From contig JAFGNH010000166.1 of the NCBI GenBank assembly GCA_016927115.1, positions 1 to 50,954 on the forward strand: 50,954 bases of DNA, given 5' to 3'. Made by a program: the position numbers and the translations under genes. This DNA comes from Anaerolineales bacterium. Its GTDB lineage: Bacteria; Chloroflexota; Anaerolineae; Anaerolineales; E44-bin32. Below the pieces are notes generated by a model. It was not told the origin of the DNA, searched no databases, and worked only from the letters and a program-made list of their open reading frames with translations. Shown here one piece after another: positions 25,551 through 35,131 of the stretch; position 1 is the first letter of the stretch; each line of letters begins with the position of its first letter.

Positions 25551-28019
25551 ATGATGCGTTTTGACCGCTTTACGGAGCGAGCCCAGGATGCCGCACAACG
25601 GGCGGCAGAAATAATCCAACGCTATGGACATAATCAAATTGATACCGAGCATATCCTGCTGGCCATGATTGAACAGCCACAGGGTGTGATCACGCAAATC
25701 TTGGAAAAACTGAAGATTGATGTCGATACGCTGGTGGATAAAATTGACCAGCAGCTGCGCAGCAGCCCCAAAGCGAATATCTACGGCGGCGGTGCCGGAC
25801 AAATTTTCATTACGCCGCGTGTAAAGCGCGTGGTAGATATGGCCAATCAGGAAGCCAACCGCCTGAATGACGAATACATCTCCACCGAACACCTCTTTCT
25901 GGCGATCCTCTCTGAACGCAACACCGCCATCGCCCGCCTGCTGGCAGAGGAAGGCATCACCAAGATCCGTGTGCTTGAATTGATCAAGGAAATCCGCGGC
26001 GGCCAGCGAGTAACCGACCGCAAGTCCGAAGCCCACTACCGCACTTTGGATAAATACTCACGCGATCTTTCCAAACTTGCCCGTGAAGGCAAACTTGATC
26101 CCGTTATCGGACGCGATGATGAAATCCTTCGTGTGATCCAGATTCTCTCCCGTCGCACGAAAAGCAATCCCGTCTTGATCGGTGAAGCCGGTGTGGGAAA
26201 AACCGCTATCGTAGAAGGCCTTGCCCAGAAAATCGCCAACAATGATGTCCCTGAAATCCTGATGGGAAAACGTGTGATCGCCCTGGATCTTGCTGCGATG
26301 ATTGCGGGTTCCCGCTTCCGCGGTGAGTTTGAGGAACGATTACGGACTGCCATTGAAGAGGTGCAGCGCTCTGAAGGCGAGATTATTTTGCTGATTGATG
26401 AGCTGCACACCGTCGTCGGAGCTGGTGCTGCTCAGGGCGCAATGGACGCCTCGAATATGCTCAAACCTGCACTGGCCCGCGGCGAACTTCAATGCATCGG
26501 CGCCACCACCCTTGATGAATACCATAAGTACATCGAGAAGGATTCCGCTCTCGAGCGCCGCTTCGCCCCCGTATATGTAGACGAGCCCTCCATCGAGGAA
26601 ACCATCGACATGCTGCGCGGATTGCGCGACCGGTATGAAGCACACCACAAAATCACCTTCACTGATAAGGCGCTGATCGCCGCCGCCCGGCTCTCCAACC
26701 GCTACGTCTCCGACCGCCGCCTGCCCGACAAGGCTATCGACCTTATCGATGAAGCTGCCGCCAAACTGCGTGTTGCCCTGTACTCCCTGCCCAGCGATCT
26801 GAAAGAGATGAAACTTGAGCTGGACCGGCTGCAGGCGGAAGAAGAACAGGCCGGTATCGAACGAGATTACGAACGCGCCGCTGAAATGAAAGCGGAACGC
26901 CTGCGGACGGAAACGGAGTTCAAGGAAAAAAGAGACACCTGGGAACAGGAGCACAAACTGGACGAGATCGTTGATGAAGAGGATATCGCTGTTGTTGTCG
27001 CCCAGTGGACTGGCATCCCGGTCAGCCAGATGATGGAAACGGAGGCTGAACGGCTGCTGCAAATGGAAGAACGGCTGCACGAGCGCATCGTCGGCCAGAG
27101 TGAAGCAATCCATGCGCTCTCAGATGCGATCCGCCGGGCCCGCGCCGGCCTCAAAAGCCCGCGCCGGCCGATCGGTTCCTTCATCTTCCTCGGATCTTCT
27201 GGCGTAGGAAAAACAGAACTGGCCAAGGCACTGGCGGAATTTCTTTTCGATGACCAGGATGCGCTGGTACGCGTCGATATGAGCGAATACCGCGAACAGC
27301 ACACCGTCTCACGGTTGTTTGGCGCCCCTCCAGGCTATGTCGGATACGAAGAAGGCGGCCAGCTTACCGAGGCTGTGCGCCGGCGCCCCTTCCGGGTGGT
27401 CCTCTTTGACGAAATCGAAAAAGCACACCCTGAAGTGTGGAATGCACTGCTGCAGATTCTCGATGATGGGCGCCTGACCGACGGACAGGGCCGCATTGTG
27501 GATTTCCGCAACACAGTCCTGATCATGACTTCAAACCTTGGCACTGAATTTGTTACCAAATCCGGTTCCCTCGGGTTCCTGCAGCAGGATAAGGACGACA
27601 AGGATAACGAGGATCAGGAAAAAATTGAACGCGAACTGAAAAAAACGTTCCGCCCGGAGTTCCTCAACCGTATTGATGAAATCATCATTTTCTCGCCGCT
27701 TACTGTCGAGCAGATGGAAGAGATCGTCGATCTTCAGATGGAACAGGTACAGGAGCTGCTGGCTGAGAACGGTCTATCCGTGCAGCTTACCAAACGAGCC
27801 CGCAAGTGGCTGGCGGAAGAAGGGTACGACCCTGCTTTCGGAGCCCGCCCGCTGCGCCGCGCACTCCAGCGCCACGTCGAAAGTGAACTTTCCGTCATGC
27901 TGCTGCAGGGCAAGTTTAAAGAAGGCGATACCGTTCTGGTGGATTTTGACGACGAAAAAGGTGTTCAGTTTGAACGCCTTGAACAGAAAGCTAAAAAGGA
28001 AGAATCTGTTTCGGTGTAA
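25551..28019 (+). CDS. clpC: ClpC-type AAA+ unfoldase
   Basis: The 822-residue protein has a double Clp N-domain (about 1-145) and first AAA+ module with GEAGVGKT and LLIDELH. A ClpC-size middle domain carries a UVR-like stretch ([18 protein letters not shown], about 435-455), then the second AAA+ module has [14 protein letters not shown] and LFDEIEKAH, and a ClpB_D2-small C-domain ends the protein. The LGF tripeptide in KSGSLGFLQ is the expected ClpP-docking loop, so it should feed ClpP for proteolysis. ctsR, mcsA, mcsB and clpP are absent locally, so this is not the Firmicutes operon. A GGAAGG site supports the start, and a clear terminator follows. Confidence 0.95.
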   Translation: MMRFDRFTERAQDAAQRAAEIIQRYGHNQIDTEHILLAMIEQPQGVITQILEKLKIDVDTLVDKIDQQLRSSPKANIYGGGAGQIFITPRVKRVVDMANQEANRLNDEYISTEHLFLAILSERNTAIARLLAEEGITKIRVLELIKEIRGGQRVTDRKSEAHYRTLDKYSRDLSKLAREGKLDPVIGRDDEILRVIQILSRRTKSNPVLIGEAGVGKTAIVEGLAQKIANNDVPEILMGKRVIALDLAAMIAGSRFRGEFEERLRTAIEEVQRSEGEIILLIDELHTVVGAGAAQGAMDASNMLKPALARGELQCIGATTLDEYHKYIEKDSALERRFAPVYVDEPSIEETIDMLRGLRDRYEAHHKITFTDKALIAAARLSNRYVSDRRLPDKAIDLIDEAAAKLRVALYSLPSDLKEMKLELDRLQAEEEQAGIERDYERAAEMKAERLRTETEFKEKRDTWEQEHKLDEIVDEEDIAVVVAQWTGIPVSQMMETEAERLLQMEERLHERIVGQSEAIHALSDAIRRARAGLKSPRRPIGSFIFLGSSGVGKTELAKALAEFLFDDQDALVRVDMSEYREQHTVSRLFGAPPGYVGYEEGGQLTEAVRRRPFRVVLFDEIEKAHPEVWNALLQILDDGRLTDGQGRIVDFRNTVLIMTSNLGTEFVTKSGSLGFLQQDKDDKDNEDQEKIERELKKTFRPEFLNRIDEIIIFSPLTVEQMEEIVDLQMEQVQELLAENGLSVQLTKRARKWLAEEGYDPAFGARPLRRALQRHVESELSVMLLQGKFKEGDTVLVDFDDEKGVQFERLEQKAKKEESVSV

Positions 28020-28058
28020 GCCCCGCCCCCCCCCGGCACTATGCCTGAACTGGAAATC

Positions 28059-28089
28059 AAACACCCCGGTACTTTTCTCCGGGGTGTTT
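28059..28089 (+). terminator. Intrinsic terminator of clpC
   Basis: AAACACCCCGG (28059-28069) pairs perfectly with CCGGGGTGTTT (28079-28089) around a 9-nt loop and continues into a T-run. It starts 40 nt beyond the clpC stop and ends just before the convergent aarF gene. Confidence 0.92.
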
Positions 28090-28103
28090 TTTCACAATCC
28101 CGT

Positions 28104-29759
28104 TCAAAATATAACTCGCAGCAGTGCAGCTGCTGCCAGAATCGCCAGGGCACCTGCCAGCAAAAGTTCTCCCCCAATATACAAAATTGCCGCCGAAGAC
28201 AGGAATCCGCAGAACACAACTGCGGCCAGAATCCTCCGCCCCAGTTGAGCAACCTTTTCAATGTCACGAGCCATATCCGGGGCAGGCCGGGCCATCACAA
28301 CCAGTTCTCCTGCTTCCAGATTGTCGAGCACAGAATCAAGGCGTCGCGGCAGACTCAGCAGCCGTCGCCCCTCTATCCTGAATTGTTCCAGCAGCAGATC
28401 GAACCAATCTTCCTTTTCGTCTGAAAGCCAACGCCGCGCATACGGTACCAGCCACTCAAACGGATTAAAGTCATCATCCAGGCTGCTGCACAAACCGGAG
28501 AGGATGCCCAGGCAGCGCCCCAGGAGGATCAAATCAACCGGCACCTGGATAGGAAGCTCGTAGAGCAGATCCATATAGCGTTTTGCAAGCTCGTGCGCTT
28601 CTGAAAGGTCAAATTCGGCAATTTCACGGAGGCTTTTCCCCCAGATTCGCTCCAGCAGCTCTTCCTCGGCCTGTTTTATCCTTTCCAGGTCTGCTCCCGG
28701 AAGCAGGAATCCGAGGTTCTGGTATGCTGCCATCATGCGGTTCATATCGCGCGAGACAACCGCAAGCAGCGCTTCGCGCAAATTATGCCTGATATCTTCC
28801 GTCAGCCTGCCGACCATGCCAAAATCGACAAAAACCAGCCGCCATCGTTCATTTTCTATCGGTTCTACGAACAGGTTGCCCGGGTGAGGGTCAGCGTGAA
28901 AAATATCTTCTTCAAAAATCTGTCTCAGATAGGCATTCATTATCCTGGCTGCAACTTCGGCAGGATCGATGCCGGCTTCCCGGATCTGCACCATATCTGT
29001 CACTTTGACAGCGTAGACATCCTCCATTACCAGCACTCGCCGGGTGCTGTACTCCGGAAACACTTGCGGAATATGAATTTCCGGATCGCCAGCATACATG
29101 TCCAGGAACCGTTCAAGATTTACAGCTTCTTGCTCATAATCCAACTCGGCACTGATGACCTCAGAGAATTCCTGATAGAGTGCATCAAGGTTTACACGTT
29201 TCCTTATCATCCGGAAAAAGCCCAGCCAGTGTAAAACCACTCCCAGAGCCCGCAGGTCGACAGCAACAATATCTTCAATCCCCTCACGCTGGACTTTGAG
29301 CACAACCTCGCTGCCACCCTGTAAGATTGCTCTATATACCTGCCCGAGGGAAGCAGAAGCAAGCGGCTCAGCTTCTACAGATGCAACCCGTTTCGAAGCC
29401 GCTATCCCCCATTCCTTCTCAATAACACTCTCTACTGTCGCATACGGTTCAGGGCAGACTTCATCCTGAAGCCCCGAAAGCTTTTCAGTAACCGCAGCCG
29501 GGAGAATATCCTGCCTGGCAGATAGAAACTGACCAACTTTAATCCATATTCCACCTAGCTGCAGAGCCAGATCCCGGTATTGGACCGCAAGGAGCGGGTA
29601 AAGTTTATCCCTGGGCTGTACCCTGGAACGTATCAGTGGCGTTCTGCGCAGAACAAGTTCGTACCATCCGGTTTGGAGGATTCTGAAAAAAAAGAAAGCC
29701 AGAATACGCACATAGCGCCTGGTTAGAGAATTGGCAGCAGTGCTTTCCGGCTTATTCAT
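28104..29759 (-). CDS. AarF/ABC1/UbiB-type kinase-like protein
   Basis: The 551-residue protein has the UbiB-family features: IKVGQFLSARQDILP (the KxGQ motif) near residue 75, an A-rich nucleotide loop segment ASASLGQVYRA, VVLKVQREG with the lysine, HADPHPGNLFVE and FVDFGMVGRL. Two C-terminal hydrophobic helices (about 510-550) anchor it to the membrane. The family is atypical ATPase/kinases linked to isoprenoid quinone synthesis or membrane lipid homeostasis; the substrate here is unknown. No ubi or men genes are adjacent. It is convergent with clpC and 84 bp downstream of the P-type ATPase gene on the same strand. Confidence 0.92.
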   Translation of the reverse strand: MNKPESTAANSLTRRYVRILAFFFFRILQTGWYELVLRRTPLIRSRVQPRDKLYPLLAVQYRDLALQLGGIWIKVGQFLSARQDILPAAVTEKLSGLQDEVCPEPYATVESVIEKEWGIAASKRVASVEAEPLASASLGQVYRAILQGGSEVVLKVQREGIEDIVAVDLRALGVVLHWLGFFRMIRKRVNLDALYQEFSEVISAELDYEQEAVNLERFLDMYAGDPEIHIPQVFPEYSTRRVLVMEDVYAVKVTDMVQIREAGIDPAEVAARIMNAYLRQIFEEDIFHADPHPGNLFVEPIENERWRLVFVDFGMVGRLTEDIRHNLREALLAVVSRDMNRMMAAYQNLGFLLPGADLERIKQAEEELLERIWGKSLREIAEFDLSEAHELAKRYMDLLYELPIQVPVDLILLGRCLGILSGLCSSLDDDFNPFEWLVPYARRWLSDEKEDWFDLLLEQFRIEGRRLLSLPRRLDSVLDNLEAGELVVMARPAPDMARDIEKVAQLGRRILAAVVFCGFLSSAAILYIGGELLLAGALAILAAAALLRVIF

Positions 29760-29843
29760 AACTTACATTCTCTCCCTGCAAAGAAACTCAAACTTTCAGA
29801 ATTGGCTTCTCACATCACAGGCAGGTTGCTGCATTGAAGAATG

Positions 29844-32693
29844 CTACACCATTTTATTCATTCTCTGCTTTCTACGGGTAAAAAATTTCACCGCCTCAGC
29901 TGCAACCGAAGGCAGCACCAACAACGGCAGGATGATCTCCCACTGCGTCCATGTCAGCGGCACCGTGCTGAAAATAGGCTGTGCGAACGGCAGGTAGGTC
30001 ACCGCCAGCAGAAGCACAATCGAAGCCGCAACCGCATATACCATCCACTTGTTGCTGAATATCCCGATTTTCAACAGCGGATAGTTCTCGGATCGGGCAG
30101 TAAACGCCCGCAGCAGCTCCGAGAAGGACAACGTGATGAACGCCATTGTGCTTGCCGTATTCGGCGAGTCCGGGAAGAGATTATGGCCGAGGAAGAAAGC
30201 TGTCAGCGTCACACCGGTAATTGCGATGGTTTGTACCAGGATACCCAGCTGCATTCGCTTGTTGATGATCGGTTCCTCAGGTGGTCGCGGCTGCTGCTCC
30301 ATAATATCCGGATCACCCTTCTCCATTCCCAGCGCCAGCGCCGGGGCACCATCAGTGATCAGGTTAAGCCACAGCAGCTGCAGCGGTGTCAGCGGCGAAG
30401 GAAATCCGGCGAGAATTGCGATAAATATCGAGGCAATTTCAGCCAGGTTGCACGAAATCAGATAGTACACAAATTTCCGGATGTTGGAGTAAATCACCCG
30501 CCCCTGCTCTACCGCCGCCACGATGCTGGCGTAGTTATCATCGGTCAGCACCATATCAGCGGTTTCCTTGGCGACATCAGTACCCGTGACCCCCATAGCT
30601 ACGCCGATATCCGCCCGTTTGAGTGCCGGCGCATCATTCACGCCGTCACCAGTCATAGCCACTACCTCATTGTGCGACTTCAACGCCTCTACAATGCGGA
30701 CTTTATGCTCCGGTGAAACCCGGGCATACACATCCGTCTGCTGGACAACTGCCTTCAACTCCTCGTCCGACATCTTCTGCAGCTCCGGCCCGGTCAGATA
30801 CTGATGGCCTTCCTGCAGCAGGGAAATTTCCTGAGCGATCGCCCGGGCGGTGTCCGGGTAATCCCCAGTGATCATCACCGTTCGGATCCCAGCCCGCCGC
30901 GCAGTCTCGATCGCTGCGGATACTTCCGGACGGGCTGGATCAATCATTCCCACCAGTCCCACAAACGTCAGGCTGTGTTCCACCGTTTCGGGAGTGGCAT
31001 TTTCGGGCATATTCTGTTCAATCTTATATGCCACGGCAAGCACACGGAGTGCCTGCGCGGCCATACTTTCATTGGCGGCGAGTATCTGCCGGCGCATGGC
31101 ATTCTCCAGCGGTGCAGTAGTATCATCAGCCCGCTGATAGCTGCTGCACAGATCCAGCACCACATCCGGTGCACCCTTTGTTACCGCCACTTCCCATTCC
31201 TGCTTGCTGTCATCGTAGAAGGGGCTGGCATCATCTGGATGTGGAGCAAGCACCTTGTGAATAGTGGTCATTCGTTTGCGCTGTGAATCGAAGGGGATTT
31301 CATCGATGCGCGGGTACGCTTTTTCCAGGTTCTCCCGCCTCGCGCCGGCCTTGGCCGCTGCAACCAGCATCGCTGTCTCGGTGGGATCACCAACCAGCCG
31401 GATCTTACTGCTGACGTTTCCCTCCTCCGCTATTTCGATGACAGCGTCATTATCCAGCGCTGCCACCCAAAGTGCCGTCGTGAGGGCCGGAATGGAAGTT
31501 ATACCCAGCTGTTTTCCATTAACTTCAAACGAGCCATTCAGCTCATTGTCCCCACCGGTTACCTCCACCATGTTCCCATCTACCCAGATGCGGGTTACCG
31601 TCATCTGGTTCTGAGTCAGTGTACCGGTTTTATCCGAGCAGATCACGGTTGTCGAACCGAGCGTCTCCACCGAGACCAGGCGGCGGATAAGAGCATTACG
31701 TTGGATCATCTCCCGCATTCCAAGCGCCAATGTGATTGTAACAACGGCCGCCAATCCTTCGGGCACTGCCGCAACTGCCAGACTGACCGCTACCATGAAC
31801 ATCTCGCGTGGGTCCAGCCCGTAAAGCCAGCCCACTCCGAACACAACGGCACATACAGCCAGCGCTGCAATACCAAGGAGCTTGCCCAGGTGGTCAAGCC
31901 TGGTCTGCAGCGGTGTCTGTTCCTCTTGCACCGACTGCAGCATTCTGGCGATCAGGCCGATCTGGGTGTACATCCCTGTGCTGATGACTACTCCCCGGCC
32001 GCGGCCGTAGGACACCATCGTCCCGCTGAAGGCGGTATTTATCCGGTCTCCCAGCGGCACATCCTGGCGCAGTGTGAGCTGAGCATCCTTCTCAACCGGA
32101 ACTGATTCACCGGTCAGCGCCGCTTCTTCGACCTTGAGGTTCACTGTTTCAAGCAAGCGCAGATCAGCTGGCACGTAGTTGCCCGATTCGAGCAGCACCA
32201 CATCGCCGGGTACCAGTTCGCGCGCCGGTACCGTCTCACGATGGCCGTCACGGATCACATGCGCATCCGGTGCAGCCAGTTTTCGCAGCGCTGCCAGCGC
32301 TTCCTCCGCCTGTTTTTCCTGCACCACACCCAGGACAGCGTTGAGGACAACGATCGCAATAATCGCGCCGGATTCGATAAAATCCCCCATCAATCCAGAG
32401 ATCAGCGAAGAGGCAATCAATACAATCACAATAAAATTATTCAGCTGGTCCAGAATCATCTGGAGGAAAGTTATGCGGTCTCCCTCCTGGAGTTCATTAG
32501 GGCCGTACTGCTGCATTCGGGCTGCAGCTTCAGCACTGGTAAGGCCTTTGAGCGGGTCGGTGCCGAGAGTGCCAAACAGCTCTGTGGGCTCCAGCATGTG
32601 CCATACTGGAGATGGTTCGTCCGGGTTTTCGCTGCTCTGAGAAGAGGGTTCGGAAGAGGTGGGGTCCGGTTTAATTTGCATATCACTGTCCAT
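29844..32693 (-). CDS. P2-type cation ATPase, probably Ca2+-exporting
   Basis: The 949-residue pump has the N-terminal cation ATPase domain, the actuator TGES loop ([12 protein letters not shown]), the phosphorylation site [10 protein letters not shown], the KGAPD nucleotide-binding segment, [10 protein letters not shown] and the [21 protein letters not shown] hinge. Around ten membrane helices are seen, including [16 protein letters not shown] in M4 and [13 protein letters not shown] in M6. These M4/M6 patterns match SERCA/PMR1-type Ca2+ ATPases rather than heavy-metal pumps; there is no CPC motif. It should export Ca2+ (possibly Mn2+) from the cytosol. The ribosome site is weak at both ATG codons (residues 1 and 5). 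Confidence 0.93.
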   Translation of the reverse strand: MDSDMQIKPDPTSSEPSSQSSENPDEPSPVWHMLEPTELFGTLGTDPLKGLTSAEAAARMQQYGPNELQEGDRITFLQMILDQLNNFIVIVLIASSLISGLMGDFIESGAIIAIVVLNAVLGVVQEKQAEEALAALRKLAAPDAHVIRDGHRETVPARELVPGDVVLLESGNYVPADLRLLETVNLKVEEAALTGESVPVEKDAQLTLRQDVPLGDRINTAFSGTMVSYGRGRGVVISTGMYTQIGLIARMLQSVQEEQTPLQTRLDHLGKLLGIAALAVCAVVFGVGWLYGLDPREMFMVAVSLAVAAVPEGLAAVVTITLALGMREMIQRNALIRRLVSVETLGSTTVICSDKTGTLTQNQMTVTRIWVDGNMVEVTGGDNELNGSFEVNGKQLGITSIPALTTALWVAALDNDAVIEIAEEGNVSSKIRLVGDPTETAMLVAAAKAGARRENLEKAYPRIDEIPFDSQRKRMTTIHKVLAPHPDDASPFYDDSKQEWEVAVTKGAPDVVLDLCSSYQRADDTTAPLENAMRRQILAANESMAAQALRVLAVAYKIEQNMPENATPETVEHSLTFVGLVGMIDPARPEVSAAIETARRAGIRTVMITGDYPDTARAIAQEISLLQEGHQYLTGPELQKMSDEELKAVVQQTDVYARVSPEHKVRIVEALKSHNEVVAMTGDGVNDAPALKRADIGVAMGVTGTDVAKETADMVLTDDNYASIVAAVEQGRVIYSNIRKFVYYLISCNLAEIASIFIAILAGFPSPLTPLQLLWLNLITDGAPALALGMEKGDPDIMEQQPRPPEEPIINKRMQLGILVQTIAITGVTLTAFFLGHNLFPDSPNTASTMAFITLSFSELLRAFTARSENYPLLKIGIFSNKWMVYAVAASIVLLLAVTYLPFAQPIFSTVPLTWTQWEIILPLLVLPSVAAEAVKFFTRRKQRMNKMV

Positions 32694-32871
32694 TAGTCAG
32701 GGTATCTTCCTGAGAGATTCAGGTTAATTCACGACATTCTACCACGCGACGAACGCCAATCCTGACGGTTTTCTGACAGGTATCTGAGGAAATTCAAGGT
32801 TGGCCAAACTTGTTAACTGTGGTTCCGGCTCTGAAAATACAATGGTACCTGATCGTGTGTTTAAGAAAATA

Positions 32872-32898
32872 GGGCTGCCGTGTACATACCGGCAGCCC
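32872..32898 (-). terminator. Intrinsic terminator of the sugar ABC operon
   Basis: GGGCTGCCG (32872-32880) and CGGCAGCCC (32890-32898) form a perfect 9-bp stem with a 9-nt loop. On the minus strand the stem is followed by TATTTTCTT. It lies 27 nt beyond the stop of the cytochrome-bearing permease. Confidence 0.88.
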
Positions 32899-32924
32899 AG
32901 AATGTAGAGGAACCCTCAAGAATA

Positions 32925-34148
32925 CTACCCTTTTACAGCTCCACCAGTCAGGCCGCGCACAAAGAAGCGCTGCAGGCTGAGGAATACAATCATAGGCACA
33001 AGAAAGGAAAGGAATGCCGCACCGGTGAGGATATGCCAGTTTCCTCCACGAGGATCGATCAAATTGGCAATCTGTACAGTAAGAACCGGATTGGTGGTCA
33101 GGAAGATTTTGGCCACCAGGAAGTCATTCCAGATCCAGATAAACTGGTAAATACCCAGGGAAGCCACTGCCGGGATAGAGAGCGGCAGCGCCAGCTGCCA
33201 GAACGCTGTCCAGTGATTGGCACCATCAATGTAGACGGATTCGAAAACTTCTCTCGGAAGCGACCCCATGAAGTTCCGCATGAGGTAGATAGCATACGGA
33301 AGCCCAAACCCGGTGTGAAACAGCCAGATTCCAATGAACGTACTTTGCATCCCCAGATCTGCATACATCCTGGCAATCGGCACCAATGCCATCTGCAGGG
33401 GAATTATCTGCAGCCCTACCAGAAGAGCAAATATCCACATCCTGCCCGGGAAATCCATCCAGGCAAACGCGTATGCGGCAAAAGCCGCAAAGAGAATAGG
33501 TATTAACGCAGATGGGATGGTTACAGCAAGTGTGTTCAGGAAAGCACGTCCCATACCTTCGGGATTCAACAGGTCCTTGACCGAGCATTCGAATTTCGTT
33601 GAGGCACTCTCGCCTCCCCCTTCACAGTCTGTCAGATAATCCTGCGTGCCCTTATAGCCTACCAGGGCATCAGCATAGTTGCGCAAACTCAAGGCGGTTT
33701 CCGAACCAGTGTCTCCACCGGAGATGCCTTCCATATAAGCCAGCACAGGCGCCAGGGTTTCCAGCGCTGATTTGGGATCCTCCAGCAGCGCCTGGTCTTC
33801 CATATGCGGGCCTCCATCTATCTCCTGGCGAAGCATCGCCAGCAGCCGGTTCGAGCGCGGATACCCTGCCACCAGTGCCGGATCAGAGAGGTCTGCTCCC
33901 GGCAGCAGGTCACCATTTTCACCATGGCAGGACGCGCAGTACTGGTCGTATTCCGCCTTGCCTTCGATTACCCTGGAAGCCGGGGTCAGGACATTCCACC
34001 AGCCCGTTGTGCGAACAGCCTCCCGGGAACGGAACGAGGAAATGAACACGCCCAGTGTTGGCACAATCCAGACCACACACAGGAATATTACGATCAGGTT
34101 CAACGGCAGCCTGGAGAAAAAACGATTCCATTTGCTGAACGGTTTCAT
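32925..34148 (-). CDS. MalG-type sugar ABC permease with inserted c-type cytochrome domain
   Basis: The 407-residue protein is about 120 residues longer than usual MalG permeases. A first membrane helix (about 16-38) and the RSREAVRTTGWWNVL segment are typical. Residues about 57-148 then form a cytochrome-c-like domain: EYDQYCASCHGENGD with the haem motif CASCH (71-75), LSDPALVAGYPRSN, EIDGGPHM and LAPVLAYMEGI (candidate axial Met105, Met116 or Met139). The permease resumes at LSLRNYADALVG, and its core follows with the EAA-like loop VYIDGANHWTAFWQLALPLS. The insert is in the first extracytoplasmic loop, where haem c is attached. Cys175 and Cys188 could form a disulfide. It overlaps malF by 4 bp. 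Confidence 0.92.
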   Translation of the reverse strand: MKPFSKWNRFFSRLPLNLIVIFLCVVWIVPTLGVFISSFRSREAVRTTGWWNVLTPASRVIEGKAEYDQYCASCHGENGDLLPGADLSDPALVAGYPRSNRLLAMLRQEIDGGPHMEDQALLEDPKSALETLAPVLAYMEGISGGDTGSETALSLRNYADALVGYKGTQDYLTDCEGGGESASTKFECSVKDLLNPEGMGRAFLNTLAVTIPSALIPILFAAFAAYAFAWMDFPGRMWIFALLVGLQIIPLQMALVPIARMYADLGMQSTFIGIWLFHTGFGLPYAIYLMRNFMGSLPREVFESVYIDGANHWTAFWQLALPLSIPAVASLGIYQFIWIWNDFLVAKIFLTTNPVLTVQIANLIDPRGGNWHILTGAAFLSFLVPMIVFLSLQRFFVRGLTGGAVKG

Positions 34149-35059
34149 CGTATCTCCTCCTGTGCCTGAAATCGCCGGACGTTGATGATCATGACCGGTA
34201 TCGTAAGAACAAGCAGAATCACCGCAATAGCCATCGATTTACCGGTGTCCGTTACGATCAACTTGAACATCCGGTTGGCAATTACTTCTGTTCCGAAATT
34301 ACCCCCGGTCATGACAAAGACGATGTCGAAAATTTTCAGAATAATGATAATTAAGGTTGTAAATACCACTGTGACAGTCGGCAGAATCATCGGCATCATG
34401 ATTTTCCAGAAAACCTGCCACTCATTGGCGCCGTCAACCCGGGAGGCCTCGAGGACTTCTGTGGGAAGCCCTTTTAATGCGGCTGAAAGGATGGTCATAC
34501 AGAAGCCGGCCCAGAGCCATATTCCTACCACCATCAGTGCCAGGTTGTTAATGATCGAAGTACTCATCCACGACACCGGTTCCATACCAACACCAACAAG
34601 CAAGGCATTCAGGACACCAATCTGTTCGCCGCCCCCGGATATGATCGCATACATGAAGCGCCAGATCACACCGGCACCGATGAACGAAATCGCCATCGGC
34701 ATAAAAATAATCGCCTTGACAAGCGACTCGTATTTCACCTTGTCTGCCAGGACTGCAATCAGCAAACCGATCGAGATCGTCACAGGGACCATCACGAGCA
34801 GCCACAGCGCGTTGTTCCGTAGTGCAGTGGTCATGTCCGGATGTGTCAGTGCATAACGATAATTCTCAAATTTACCCCAGCACGGCTCATCCTCAACACA
34901 GGTTGTGGATGCAGACAGTTCCCCTGTCCGGTCTCGAAAACTGAGGACAACTGTGTTTACGGTGGGGTAGACAACGAAAACCATAATGATGAAAAGTGCC
35001 GGAAGGATATACAGCCAGGGCACCACTTTTCCCTGCTGCATGATTCTCGGTGCAGCCAT
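34145..35059 (-). CDS. MalF-type sugar ABC transporter permease
   Basis: The 304-residue protein has six predicted helices, starting with WLYILPALFIIMVFVVYPTV (15-34). The coupling loop ASRVDGANEWQVFWKIMMPM is the MalF/UgpA EAA motif that docks on the ATPase. The first outer loop has Cys54 and Cys60 close together (TTCVEDEPC), a possible disulfide not typical of the family. No ATPase gene is in the operon, so a shared MsmX/MalK-type ATPase encoded elsewhere must power it. It follows the binding-protein gene after an attenuator hairpin and is translationally coupled to the cytochrome-bearing permease. An AGGAGGAGAGCT site marks the start. Confidence 0.93.
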   Translation of the reverse strand: MAAPRIMQQGKVVPWLYILPALFIIMVFVVYPTVNTVVLSFRDRTGELSASTTCVEDEPCWGKFENYRYALTHPDMTTALRNNALWLLVMVPVTISIGLLIAVLADKVKYESLVKAIIFMPMAISFIGAGVIWRFMYAIISGGGEQIGVLNALLVGVGMEPVSWMSTSIINNLALMVVGIWLWAGFCMTILSAALKGLPTEVLEASRVDGANEWQVFWKIMMPMILPTVTVVFTTLIIIILKIFDIVFVMTGGNFGTEVIANRMFKLIVTDTGKSMAIAVILLVLTIPVMIINVRRFQAQEEIR

Positions 35060-35088
35060 AGCTCTCCTCCTGAATAATAATCAGAAAA

Positions 35089-35115
35089 TGGTGCCGGGGA
35101 GTTACCCCGGCACCA
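35089..35115 (-). terminator. Attenuating hairpin between binding protein and malF-like gene
   Basis: TGGTGCCGGGG (35089-35099) and CCCCGGCACCA (35105-35115) form a perfect 11-bp stem with a 5-nt loop. On the minus strand it is followed by TTTTCTGATTATT. It lies 16 nt beyond the binding-protein stop and 30 nt before the permease start. It should terminate most transcripts or protect the upstream message, giving excess binding protein over permease. Confidence 0.88.
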
Positions 35116-35131
35116 GATTTACAGCAAATCC

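Noticed and set aside
26340..27113. 257-codon frame antisense to clpC
   Set aside because: ClpC motifs on the plus strand are unambiguous; the antisense product has no recognisable domain or ribosome site.
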